DNA from: Antedon mediterranea
Lineage: Eukaryota; Echinodermata; Crinoidea; Comatulida; Antedonidae
Direction of reading: 5' to 3'
Assembly: GCF_964355755.1 (NCBI RefSeq)
Contig: NC_092672.1
Span: forward strand, 14,194,501-14,258,500
Length of the DNA: 64,000 nt
Positions within the stretch are counted from its first letter, which is position 1. Every line of letters begins with the position of its first letter. Both the position numbers and the translations under genes were made by a program. The notes beneath the pieces are model-generated. The model was not told the DNA's origin and did not search any database. It saw nothing but the letters and a program-made list of their open reading frames with translations. This document shows positions 1 to 14,900 of the stretch, piece after piece.

Positions 1-1974
1 AACAATCGTAGGTATGGCAGACCTTTGGTATCGTTCAGTTTTACACCTGGGGGGAAGGAGACTTCCGGTACTAGTTGTATTAGACCTAAGGGTTCTCTTC
101 TGCCCGCGGCAAGGAGGTAGCATGTCTCGAAAACAGTTGGACTTGAGTAACCCCCTGCCAAAGGACAACACAAGAGTGTCTCTCCTTGCCTCGAGAGAAG
201 GTAACCCTGTAACCTCTAGGGCATTGTCATAGGAAATGTAGGTAGCACCTAACATTAGTCGACATGCTCTTTTCTGGATGGTCTCAATGCTGTTGGCCAT
301 TTTCTTGGTAATAGCACCATGCCATACCTGGCAAGCGTATTCCAAGATGGGCCTAATGTAGGAAGTGTACACAGTGATTAGGTCATCAAGAACAACATTG
401 ACTTTTTTTAAAATACATAGAGCAAAGAGTCTTCTTGATGCCCGTGAGACAATATCTTGGGTGTTGAGGTCCCACTTCAAATTACTTTGAATTATGACGC
501 CAAGCAATCTCATATGTTCTACTACATCAAGGTTGGAGCCATTTAGATTAAAAATGGGAGACGCAGCGTCAACGCTGATGTCTTTCAAAAAGTTAACAGT
601 CATTATATGGCACTTAGAGGGCTTTGGGATCATATTATTCTTTTTACACCAATCATTAACATCATTAAGCATCTCTTGCATCGTAGGCCAAGCTCCTTTA
701 CTAACTACCTCTCCCAGGGTGAGGTCGTCTACGTATTTCCACCTTCTGCAGCTTCCGACACAGGCATCATTAATGAGCACCAAGAATAACACGGGACCAA
801 GCTTAGTCCCTTGCGGGACGCCACAGGTTATCTTACTAGAAGTAGATGTACATCCAGTATATTTGGTATTCATGGTGCGATCGGTGAGGAAGCTGCAGAT
901 GGTGGGAATTATAGACGACCTCACCCCGATGTCGATTAACTTCTTTATAAGAATGGAGTGGTCAACAAGGTCAAAAGCTTTGGTGAAATCAATTGCGCAC
1001 AGATTAACGTAAGTTCCACCACACTCAAGATCTTTGAGCACCGAGTCAATTAAGCTTATAAGATAATGGGAGGTCGATGATTTCTTCCTGCTTCCAAATT
1101 GTCTAGAATCTAAGCTAATATTTATATCCTCCACGATCCACTTAACTAAAAACGATTCAAAGACTCTGGCTAATATGGGGGTAAGGGAAATCGGCCTTAA
1201 GTCGTTAAGTGATTTAACACTATTAACCTTAGGAATTGGAATGGCGGTTGCTTTTTTCCAGGCGCTAGGGAATGTTCCTTCTTTAAGGGCACAATTAAAA
1301 ATATCAGCAATTGGTGGAGCTAATTCAGGGGCAAAGTCTCTAATTAACCGTGCAGGTAGGTCCTCGGGGTGACCTGCCTTTATTGGAACTAATTTGCTAA
1401 GTAATGCTTTTACTTGCCCGACAAAAATATATGGGGGTTTATCATTTGCTGGCAAATAGGCAGGCAACTTTTTAATATCTAATGGTGTTAACTTATTGCA
1501 AATACTGGAGAAATGGCTGTTAATGTTCTCCGCAATATCTTCATCGGAATGGCCAGGCATACTAAATGTAGTATGTTTTTTCATGTTACAGAGTTGTTTA
1601 ATCCCCTTATGCCATTTGGCTGCATTGTTAGACTTTAGATTCTTTAGGGAATTGCGATAATACGATTGTTTGGCTTCTCTAATTCCAGCTTGCACCATGT
1701 TACGGAGATTCCTCCATTCCTGCGTTTTACCATGCTTTTCATACGATTTCTGTCGAGCATCTAGTAGATTCCGAACTTTAGATGTCATCCATGGTCGATC
1801 TGCTTCTCTCACACGCTTAGTAATAACTGGAAACTTATTGGAGTATGCTCCATTTAGCAGAGAGATAAACTCGTCGGTTTTTGACTCAGCATCAACTATA
1901 TTGTACACGTTATCCCATTCATATGCTGTGACCACTGGCACACTAATGGTTATTGATGAACCGCACACGATAGG
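1..1974 (-). mobile_element. CR1-like non-LTR retrotransposon, reverse transcriptase ORF (partial)
   Basis: The minus strand is open without a stop from 1974 to the window edge (about 658 codons). The translation shows a long linker, then reverse transcriptase: a palm segment reading AIDFTKAFDLVDHSIL, the GVPQGTKLGPVLF block, and the catalytic YVDD near 721-735. It continues through the thumb-like region with YIRPILEYACQVWHG (about 310-370) to a C-terminus with the KTERYQRSAIPTIV signature usual just before the stop of CR1/jockey-type ORF2. It is opened by an upstream in-frame stop at 1975-1977, and no endonuclease domain is seen, so the copy is probably 5'-truncated. The uninterrupted frame suggests a young insertion. 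CR1 clade is inferred from motif style only. Confidence 0.88.
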
Positions 1975-2225
1975 CTATGTCACTTTCCTGAATTTTAAGG
2001 ATAAACACTAAAAAAGGCAAAAAAATAGCAGTAATTTGACGTCTCAGTGACCATGTTATGTCACTGTATAAACTACGCAACCTCCTCTGTTGTGTACCGC
2101 CATGGCCGAATCTACAAATACCATGCCAGGCCGCTAAAACACCAGTCTTTAGTCAACCGTATCGAATGATCGCGTCGTTAAAGTTAATTACACCTATTGT
2201 TTGAACAGAATATTTTTTGTAAATC

Positions 2226-2510
2226 ACGGTATGGCTCAGTGAGTAAATCGCCGTGACCATTGATATTAGTGTTTTGTACGTTGGAGTTCGAATCCGCGAC
2301 ATGCTTAAAGCTAAAAATCAAAACTAGAGCTCAATCTAATAATCATTACAAAACTAGCAAAAGGGATACGAAACCTCACACACACAAAAAAAGAGCAAAA
2401 TATAATAAACCATGAAATTGAAAAAATGTAAATGAACAAAAAAAAAAGTTTAAAAAAAAATCTTATCTTATTATCAATATTAACGAAAAATTCTGACGAA
2501 CAAAATATCA
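2226..2510 (+). mobile_element. tRNA-derived SINE candidate
   Basis: An RNA polymerase III promoter pair is visible: A-box-like TGGCTCAGTGAG near 2231 and B-box-like GAGTTCGAATCC near 2283, about 50 bases apart as in a tRNA. The sequence between them does not fold into an obvious functional tRNA and it is followed by an A-rich, unrelated body up to about 2510. This is the usual architecture of a tRNA-derived SINE rather than a tRNA gene. Confidence 0.5.
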
Positions 2511-4933
2511 CAAGGAAAAATACACTTGAAATATAGTTTGGTATTTAATAGGCCTACTTTCGTTAGTGTCCGCGTGCATCATCTTATTTCAACATCATGC
2601 ATTTTTTGTGTTGATTTCAAGTACGAAAAAGGCTGTGGTTTTATTATGCCAATACTTTACATTTCAATTCTATAAATTACCAATTCATATGTTATCAATG
2701 AAATGTTTACTGATTATCAGAGTTCAACCTTCATCTCCCTCTCATTAGTACAGTAGTACATGCACGTTGTTACTTTCTGATGCGCACCCTAGATTAATAT
2801 TCACACAGCACAATTTTGTAGCTCATAGTTACTTAAAAGTGAAGGAATACTTGGTGTATAACAAAATCCATGGCTTTTTATGAGGGAAGAGTGCGCTTAT
2901 TATGATACTTACTCATCCCACGCGAATTAGTATATAACCATATATTGAAGCCGACAAAGACCGTGCGGAACACGGGTTAAAAAATATTGCTTCATATTTG
3001 AAGAATCTACCATTTTTTAACAAGAGGTATTAAATCTGAGCATTATGATGGACGGACGAGAATTTTTAATTAATATAAGTTAACTTACAGATACATTACT
3101 TGTAACATTTTTGTTACGGACGGACATATACACACAATATATAATTGGTCAGATGTTTTGGCCTACTCTGACAATGACATAATTTGAGTAGTACATTTGA
3201 GAATACTTGTGAAAAAATTCGCAAATAATTCTCGAGTGAGACTCACCCCCACGACCTCCAGATCAGCCAGATCATACCTCTAGACCACCAAGCTTGCGCT
3301 GATATGGCTAGTGGTTAGATGCAAATTTGTTCGCAAGTAGTCTCAAATGCATAAATGTGCTGCTTGCATAGCATTTATTGTCAAATATATAAAATATTTA
3401 AAATTTGGAGTTTGTACACGACAAAGTTCTTAAAATTATTTAAAAAACCATCAAAAAACAAGATAATAAAAAAACACATCAAAAGATACAAAGAACATAC
3501 AGAGAAATTCCAATAACAAATTGTCATGATGCCTACAATAAGGTAAGACACAGTTATAGTAATACTAAATCTTATTTAGATGTTTTACTGTTATAATATA
3601 GTTATGAAGTTCAGAATAAATTACTTTCTATATATACCAGACGGACTAATAATGGGATCAATAAGATATGAGACGGTTGTGCGAGTATACGCTGTACCAT
3701 TTTAGGGGATCGCAACTACATATTTAGATTTGAAGTCGAATACGTTTAACTTTGCTATTTTATTAGGTTGTTTATGAATTCTCTCTAAGAGACCCATGTC
3801 ATTAGCTGTAAAAGGCTGCCGCCCCAGACTATAAAACAAAAATAAATCACACTGGACATCATCAAATTATAATATAATTCAATAATTTTTGGTTCTGCCC
3901 AGGTTTGGTGGGACGATTCCATCAGGGACAATTCGGCCCATGCTTGATGGAACAATTTGGCCCATTTGTAGGCAAACCAATGGTTGTTATTATGTAGGAC
4001 TAGGCCTACAGTAGTGTCTATTTCTATTTGTAGTAGAATTCATTGAATGACATTTACAATTAGCCAATCATTTTTATATAATTGTTACTGTATTTTGTCA
4101 TATCTAGGAGGTATTTTGATTATACATGTTACCACATTACACCCACAAAAATGCCTCCCTTGATTAAACTCCCTCCCAAAACCCCCCTGAACACACGCCC
4201 CGGTGTGTTTATTCAAATATTAATGCGAAATCAGTTTTTAAAATGTTTTTACTAAGCAATGCCATGTTCAAACATTAGTAAGATGATATCCAATTTAGTT
4301 TTAATTAAAAAGTAAAAAGTCTTACATTCCTTGTTTAAATAAATGATAAGATGATGCATTGTTTGCATTTCTCGCCATACAGGGAATAATTGTGCTGTTG
4401 TAGCATAGCAAAAAGCTACACACCTTACTGTTGCTTTATTTATAAGATTGTGTAGGGAATAAAATACAAACTGTTTGTTTCTAGACACAAAATTCAGTTT
4501 GATTAGCAATATTGCTGAACAAAATAAAATGTTTTTCTTCCAGCAGCATGTATGTATGTACAGTAGTAACTATGTAAAACAGGACAGGTTCAATATCTAT
4601 TCCAGATATATTGTTTGAAGGTTTGCATGGCGAAATCCATGTATATTAGTTCTGAAAACAACGGTTGAGTTTCTCGACGTTTCGATCAATATGCTTTCAT
4701 CGTCCTCAGTCCGAGTGAAAATGTTCCAGATATGTTTTTATCCTGAAATATGTTTTTATCCTGAAATATGTTTTTATAAATGAATAAATAAAAAATCTAA
4801 AAACATTTTGATCTAGTCTTAAATGTGCCTTATCTTGTCAGCAGTGTAATTAATTTCTTTATTGTTTTCTAATGATGTATACCTTTGTAAACATAATGTG
4901 CTTATATTAATTATGATTGTACGTTTTTTGTAG
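2511..4933. other. Intergenic/5' flank of the C1orf50-like gene
   Basis: AT-rich, with no convincing coding exon, although the first exon of the C1orf50-like gene should lie here or just upstream. It contains a degenerate tRNA-like stretch (about 3237-3310, minus strand), a fragment of the GGGCCGAATCGTC repeat family (3885-3975, with GGGACAATTCGGCCCA) and a repeat at 4103-4216 whose second copy is at 62806-62931. Confidence 0.5.
4103..4216 (+). repeat. Interspersed repeat, copy 1
   Basis: Runs from CTAGGAGG through TGATTATACATGTTACCA, a C-rich centre with CTCCC blocks, to GTGTTTATTCAAAT. The same ordered blocks recur at 62806-62931, so this is a dispersed repeat rather than unique sequence. 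No terminal inverted repeat or coding potential is seen. Confidence 0.6.
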
Positions 4934-8804
<3,871 letters not shown>

Positions 8805-8891
8805 ATTCTTTGCAATGCTTCTTTGATTTGTTAACACATAAACTATAACCTAATAATGTTATTCATTCATACCACAATACTGGTATTTGTA

Positions 8892-8897
8892 AATAAA
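8892..8897 (+). terminator. Candidate poly(A) signal of the C1orf50-like gene
   Basis: AATAAA lies 88 bases downstream of the stop codon, at a usual distance for a 3' UTR signal. No transcript evidence. Confidence 0.45.
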
Positions 8898-9010
8898 ATA
8901 TTAATAATGATGATAAATGATTTTATAATATAATATCTAAAGACTGTATTTACAGTACACATGAATATTAGTATTGAAAATAAAATAAATGACATAAGCA
9001 GGCTATAGAT

Positions 9011-9420
9011 TAAAGGCTTATTTACACTAGGACGATAACGATCGACGATAAATAGATAAGCATGCATTTTTCTTATATAAAACAAACTAATTTAGAAAGT
9101 TTTTCGTTCTAGAATTATAGAATACTCATTTATTCTGTCTTTGATAAAATAATATTTTGTGTAAAATCCAATCAAATGACGTCATGATCAATAAACAAAA
9201 AATATCGTTGTATTGGCACGATATTATTGCTCTTACTAATCATGACGTCATTTGATTGGACGTCTGAAAATATCATTTTCATCAAAGGAAGCATAGATTA
9301 GATGGTTCCTAAATAGTCATAGAATAAAAACTTTTTAGATTTCTTTTGTTTTATGTATGAGCAATGCATATTTGTTTATTTATCGTCGATCGTTATCGTC
9401 CTAGTGTAAATGGGCCTTTA
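9011..9420. mobile_element. 410-bp foldback MITE
   Basis: The left end (TAAAGGCTTATTTACACTAG followed by GACGATAACGATCGACGATA) is the reverse complement of the right end (TATCGTCGATCGTTATCGTC, CTAGTGTAAATGGGCCTTTA), with two mismatches in the first 50 or so bases. Complementarity resumes inside (CCAATCAAATGACGTCATGA against TCATGACGTCATTTGATTGG), so nearly the whole element can fold on itself. No coding potential. Superfamily not assigned. Confidence 0.85.
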
Positions 9421-10841
9421 CACACCATAAGTAAATCTGTAGCGAATGCGCAAGTAATTTTGTTTGTTGTTCAAGTTTACATTATTCCTTTAATAATATA
9501 ATGCGAGATATTTGGCTGAAGTTATGTTAGGTTGCCATTTGCTGTTCAGATCAACTTGATTGGCCCAATAATTAAGTTGATCTGAATATAATTTTATTAA
9601 TTTAATTTCCATTGTTAGTGTGTGTTATTAATTAAAACATGTACATGTGGGTCAGATATAATATTTTAATAAATTAAACAAATTTTGTTTTAAAATGCTT
9701 TGTACCGTATGATTATTTTTAAATTGTAGTCATTTCTCTGCAACAAACAAGAAAATTATAATGTTTGGTAACAAACTAAATGTTAGTGTAGGACACCCAC
9801 AAAAAATTTAGGTGAATTGACCTTTTCAATATTTCCATTTGATAACATCTGACATAAACAAACTTTCTCTTCAAACACTTTTTACCTGGTTCTCTAGACA
9901 CTAACCGTCACTAACATTAATAATTTTTAAAACTAGAACTAGTTACAAATGATTCCTAAAGCTAAACAGTGGTTATTACTGAGTTACAAATGATTCCTAA
10001 AGCTTGGTTCTTAATAGGACAACGCAAGTTTAACGCAAGTAATTTAACCAACTGATTATTCAAACTGTTGATTGTCATTGGCTGTGTTCGGAGGTAAAAT
10101 CAGTTACATGTGTAATTAGTGATCATTTGGACGATGAACAATTTACATGTGTAAACTAACAAAAAAATACTCAGCAGGGTCATATTTCATGCATCTCTTT
10201 ACACTATAAATCTTGCGGTTAATCAGCTTGCGGTTTAAGGTGTAATTGAAAAATCCACCTCATGAGGTGGATTTTTGAAACAGCTAGTTTATCTCAAAAT
10301 TTACACCACACGCAACCATTACAGTTTACACATGTAAATTTGTTCCGTCCGAACAGGCTCATTGGTCAACTCGCTTGTTTTGTACTTACTTCCTTGTGTT
10401 GAATCCAAGTGAAACCAAGCTTTTAGGAAAATCGTTTAGGAAATGATTTAAACAATAGAAAAATGTAGATGATTCAACCATGAACATTGTACTGCAAGTT
10501 ATTATGACAAAATAAATTGATAATGAGTAAGAAATTACAGGGTATTAGTATAAAAAGAAACGGTTAAAATCTAAGTCATTTCAAAACTTTAATGAAACGT
10601 GTGATATTGTAAATACAGAATCAAATGAATTGCAATGTGACCACATAGTGTACTATTTCTTGTGTTCATTTTTAGTAGATTAACTTCCTTGTTTATCATC
10701 TTGTTATGATGACTGCAGTTTCTTGAATGACTAGTAAAAATAAAAATCAGTAAATAAGCAGTTTTAAAACATCTACTGAAATTGATCATTTAAATTGGAG
10801 AAAGGTAAATTTGTATTTTTATTTACCTGTTTAACCGTTAC
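9421..10841. other. Non-coding interval
   Basis: AT-rich sequence between convergent genes. It has a near-perfect direct repeat of about 24 bases (GTTACAAATGATTCCTAAAG at about 9941 and 9983) and a short palindrome AAAAATCCACCTCATGAGGTGGATTTTT near 10249-10276 (described here by its arms AAAAATCCACCTC/GAGGTGGATTTTT). No convincing gene. Confidence 0.4.
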
Positions 10842-10944
10842 CTGGTTAACTTGCTTGGTTCTCTCAAATTCCTTGACCAATTCTGTATATGCATAGCTAC
10901 TCCATCCACGAGGCTGTTTTTTCCAATTCCATTTCTTGTTTTTC
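10842..10944 (-). CDS. Possible orphan exon
   Basis: On the minus strand a 103-nt segment is bounded by a pyrimidine-poor AG (CTAAAG) and a GT donor (AACCAG|GTAACG). It reads without stops as a lysine- and tryptophan-rich peptide including WNWKKQPRGWSSYAYTELVK and EFERTKQVNQ, which is unlike the surrounding AT-rich translation. I recognise no family. It could be an alternative terminal exon or a relic belonging to the duplicated 3' region of the gene at 11954-16057. No partner exon was found. Confidence 0.25.
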
Positions 10945-11040
10945 CTTTAGGTATAGGTTCAGCAGTTTCATAAATTAAAATACACATGCCTGGAATGGTC
11001 AGCCCTCTCAAAAAAAAGCATCAACGTAACCTGTTCCAAG

Positions 11041-11860
11041 TATATTGCAGTACAGTATTTTTATACCATTCAAACAGTTTTAAGATAGCTCCTTTTTCTT
11101 TGAAGTTTTTCTTTTACTAATCCAACACGGTTTCATAAATTCAATTTTCTTCAAATGTCTTTTTTACCATTCAAACGGCTTGCCCATCTATTAAAAAAAA
11201 TTATCACTCGTACTGCATTTCAAAATGCAATTCAAAGTTTCTTTTAAGGTGTGTGTGTACTGAAAAGCCTATGATTTGGAACGTTTTTGCCACTCTGCAA
11301 CTCCCCTCAAGCTATATATAATCCAATCATTGGTCACTTTAGAGACAACAGCAGACATAACATACTGTATCTTTGTATTTGCTTCCACATTTGTGGAAAA
11401 GACTAGGTATTGTTGTTGTATTAACTTATTCTGTACTTCCAAAGCACCTCATTGCAAATGAGTCTGTTTAATGGGTTCCTTGGCATCTCTATATTTTTAT
11501 TGTTTTTGATGTTTCTATTTGGTTAATTTAGGGTCAAGCATGTCTGGAATCATCTGCCAACTCCATCAACACCAACCTCTTCCCAAGAATATTTTAAAAA
11601 CATCTTTTTAAACAGGTACTAGAGCTCCAATTTTGTTCAATTAATAGAGTAACATTTAAACTCTTTCCCCAATCCTATATTGACAAATATCGTTGGTGTC
11701 TTTGTAACAGCTTTTCCAACTATTTTGTCATTTTAAACCGAACTCCATTTCAAAATGCTAGCCCAAATGCTGTTATTCTGTGTACTGAAAAGCCTGTGAG
11801 TAGGAAAATATACATTATTAGTATTTTACAGTGCATTTGAATTTTTAAACCAGAAAATGT
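11041..11860 (-). pseudogene. Decayed tandem copies of the downstream gene's 3' end
   Basis: Blocks of this stretch repeat the 3' end of the neighbouring gene in the same order. GTGTACTGAAAAGCCT occurs at about 11248 and 11778, each preceded by CATTTCAAAATGC. About 95 bases further on, the minus strand at 11343-11425 resembles the last exon around RRMWRQIK (the copy reads QMWKQIQR, then Leu/Cys codons), with stops and changes. TACCATTCAAAC at about 11065 and 11165 hints at a further partial copy. I read it as a tandem duplication of roughly 0.55-0.6 kb that has decayed. Confidence 0.6.
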
Positions 11861-11866
11861 TTTATT
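11861..11866 (-). terminator. Candidate poly(A) signal of the minus-strand unknown gene
   Basis: TTTATT on the plus strand is AATAAA on the minus strand, 88 bases beyond the stop codon of the gene ending at 11954. Confidence 0.4.
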
Positions 11867-11953
11867 TGAAGTTAACAATTTTATACTAATTTATACTTGC
11901 CATAAATTTCCATTGTTATATTATTATATGGCTCCCTGTCAATTCCTGTTGAT

Positions 11954-14900
11954 TTACTGATCAGTTTGGATACAACAGCAACAGCAGGCCAATATTTTTA
12001 TCTGCCTCCACATTCGTCGTAAAAGACCAGGTCTCGTGGGGGTATTAGTGTTTGTGCCTGTACTGGCTGGAGATGCATCAACATCAGCTTGCCCTGAGTA
12101 AGTATCATCTGCAAATGTGACTCTACGATTATCACTGGACTGCCTTGAATAAAGAACAGTCACTCCACTGAAGCAATTGATTTTGAGTTTCTTGTGTTTT
12201 GAAATCTGATAAAGAATTTTAGTTTATGTAAAAGAATAAAAACATGACTTTACAATGAAATGTTGTGGGTTTGAGTGTGAAAATGAAGCACATTACATTG
12301 TGTAATATTTGACGGCCTACCTTTAAGATTGACTTAAGAGGTTTGACTTCTTTGCGGCATTCTTGCAGTTCAATCTCGTGCCACTCCTGATCATCCTCTA
12401 CAACCTCTGGTAAATTTAAATCCAGCTTTTTAATAGGCCTAGTCGTTGCCACTGATGGGATGCAGTATTTACTTGCTGTAATTTTGATTGAAACATTTTT
12501 ATTTCAGTAAATGTAAAATAAAAATATTTATATATAATAAATATTATTGTAGGCCTACGGTAGTTCAAGTAGGAAACAATGTAAAAAAAATATTAAAAGT
12601 ATTTTAATTATTAATTAAAAGTAGTATTAGATACGTCAATCATTTTTTATTGAATACTAAAAATATCCAGTTAATATTGTTGTGGTCATTCGAAAATGAA
12701 ATAGTAATTATAGCACTTTAAATTCCAACAAACCGTGTATTGTTCTGATTAAATTATCGACTTCTTCATCGCCTATTTCGATTGGATCAGTGCTATGGCC
12801 TGGTAGTACAGGTACGTTGTTTTGTACCTAAACAGAAGCAGAAATAGCTTGCATCATATATATATAGACACCAATACCAACAGCCTTTGACACTAAAACT
12901 GCTAAACAATCATGGTCTTTCAATTTAAAAAAGGTAATGAGAATAACGAAGCCTATATTACTATATAATTATTATTAATGTATCTTTAATAATTAAAGGC
13001 CTAACGTTAGTACAATCCTGTTCTCATATCATTCTTAAAGAATAAGTAAAAAGAGAATATTACAAGAACCTAGAGTGTATTTCTATGATGATAATATTAG
13101 ATGGATGAGTGAGCACTGTTCGCCCTGTGTATCAGTATCATAGAGGATGTCAAACTGTTCGCCCTGTGTATCAGTATCATAGAGGATGTCAAACTTACAT
13201 TTGTGTCTTCTGTTTCAGTGGTGGAGCTAATTGTTAAGACGGGCCATTCATCAGAATTATCATCACTTGTTTTTCCTTCAATACCAACAATCCATTCGCT
13301 ACTGCTGATCTCATCTAAATTCAATGTTATAAATCAATCAATCAAACTACAATTGACTATAATGCTTACAAGTTAAAGTATTTGCATTTACCTATCATCA
13401 TGTGTCTATGATGATAAGTTAACATTGTACACATTTATAATAACGATGGAAAGTGATTTTCAAGAACCGCTTTAATTAATAACTCACCTATTGTGCAATG
13501 ACTTTCATCACTTCTATCAGCACCTTCATCACTGCTATTACCACTTACACTACTGTTTGTGTGGTGACTATTGAGGATGTTGCAGGTGAAGCTGCTACTG
13601 CTAACAGCTCCTGTTGGAAATGTCATCTCAATGTTGGTATCACATTCTCCTTGCAATGGCTGGCTAGATGAGCAAACCAATGATGGCCAGGAGCCCTCAT
13701 CTGTTGACTGCCAATCGGAACAACTGTTCGATGGAAGTACATGAATGACCGTTTCTATGCTGTCAGAAGAAGACACCTCTGTGTTAGAGGTAGATTCACC
13801 GGACTCGGCTTGATTGCCATTCGACAAATTAACCTTCATATTAACAGGTGGAATTGTTGCAGCTTGACCATTGTCATCAGAAGCAGGTGGTTCTTGATTT
13901 TCAGATTGCACCTGTGCTGACACAGGTTCTTCATGGGCTTCATTCAGCTGTTCACTTAGTGCATCTGTGACTGTCGTTTCTTCTGGCTTTGGTGTAGCAG
14001 CAATGGGAGAAGATTTAGACAACCACTTTACTGAAGTGCTTGGAGGACTGCCGTTTTCATTCTGCCACTCACGAGAATCTTTAAATTAAACGTTTGCAAA
14101 GAAATGTTCACGTAATTAATTAATAATTATTTAAATAATAATATTTCCATTATTTATTATTATTTCCGAGTTCATCATTCTAAACCTAAGGAAAGACCTT
14201 CCCCTAAACCTTGCACATTATTAGGCCCAAGGAACGTAGGCATAGTGAATGATACAAAGCTCGCTCGGTACTGGTTCCACTCATCATGTTATTCTATCAA
14301 TATCACGTTCTCTACGTGCCCCTGATTATTAAATTAATTTATAATATGATATGATATCTCTAATTTAAATGTTGTATTTATTTTAGTAGATGTTTTTCTT
14401 TACGTCTTTTATATCTCTGACACATGTTAGACATGATAACTTACCTTCACTTTCAGTATCACTGCTGCTGCTACCACTGCTGCCACTTGGGATATTAATG
14501 CTCTTGCTTTCACCTCCCCTTGCAAATACCATGTGAATGCTGGTATTCCTTGGCACTCGCTTAAGAGATGACTGCGTAGGTGTTTCAGACCAAAATGATG
14601 GCCAGGAGTCATAATCAGTCTGCCAGTCACAATAATTTGATGGAACTACATGATCGACGGTTTCTATGTTTTCAGAAGAACCCTCTGTGTTAACGACGGT
14701 TGGTTCAGATTGTAAACTTTGTACATGGATAAGTTCTAGATTTTCATTAAGAGCAGATGCAGCAAATTCCTCGTCATGTGCTGTGGTTGCAGTTGAAAGA
14801 TGTTGATTAGTAGGTAAAAAAACTTCCACATCAGAAGGTGAATATTGTGCATTCTCTACAGATGATGTCACTGTTGCAGCTTGAGCATACTGAGCAACTT

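Noticed and set aside
494-1012. Plus-strand 172-codon frame
   Set aside because: Antisense of the LINE reverse transcriptase, whose motifs are clear on the minus strand.
2226-2310. A functional tRNA gene
   Set aside because: A and B boxes are present, but acceptor and anticodon stems do not pair convincingly; a SINE fits better.
12219-12452. A separate small gene starting at 12452
   Set aside because: The codon there is GTG, not ATG, and the frame runs upstream to an AG acceptor at 12476-12477 with the phase expected from the previous exon, so it is an internal exon.
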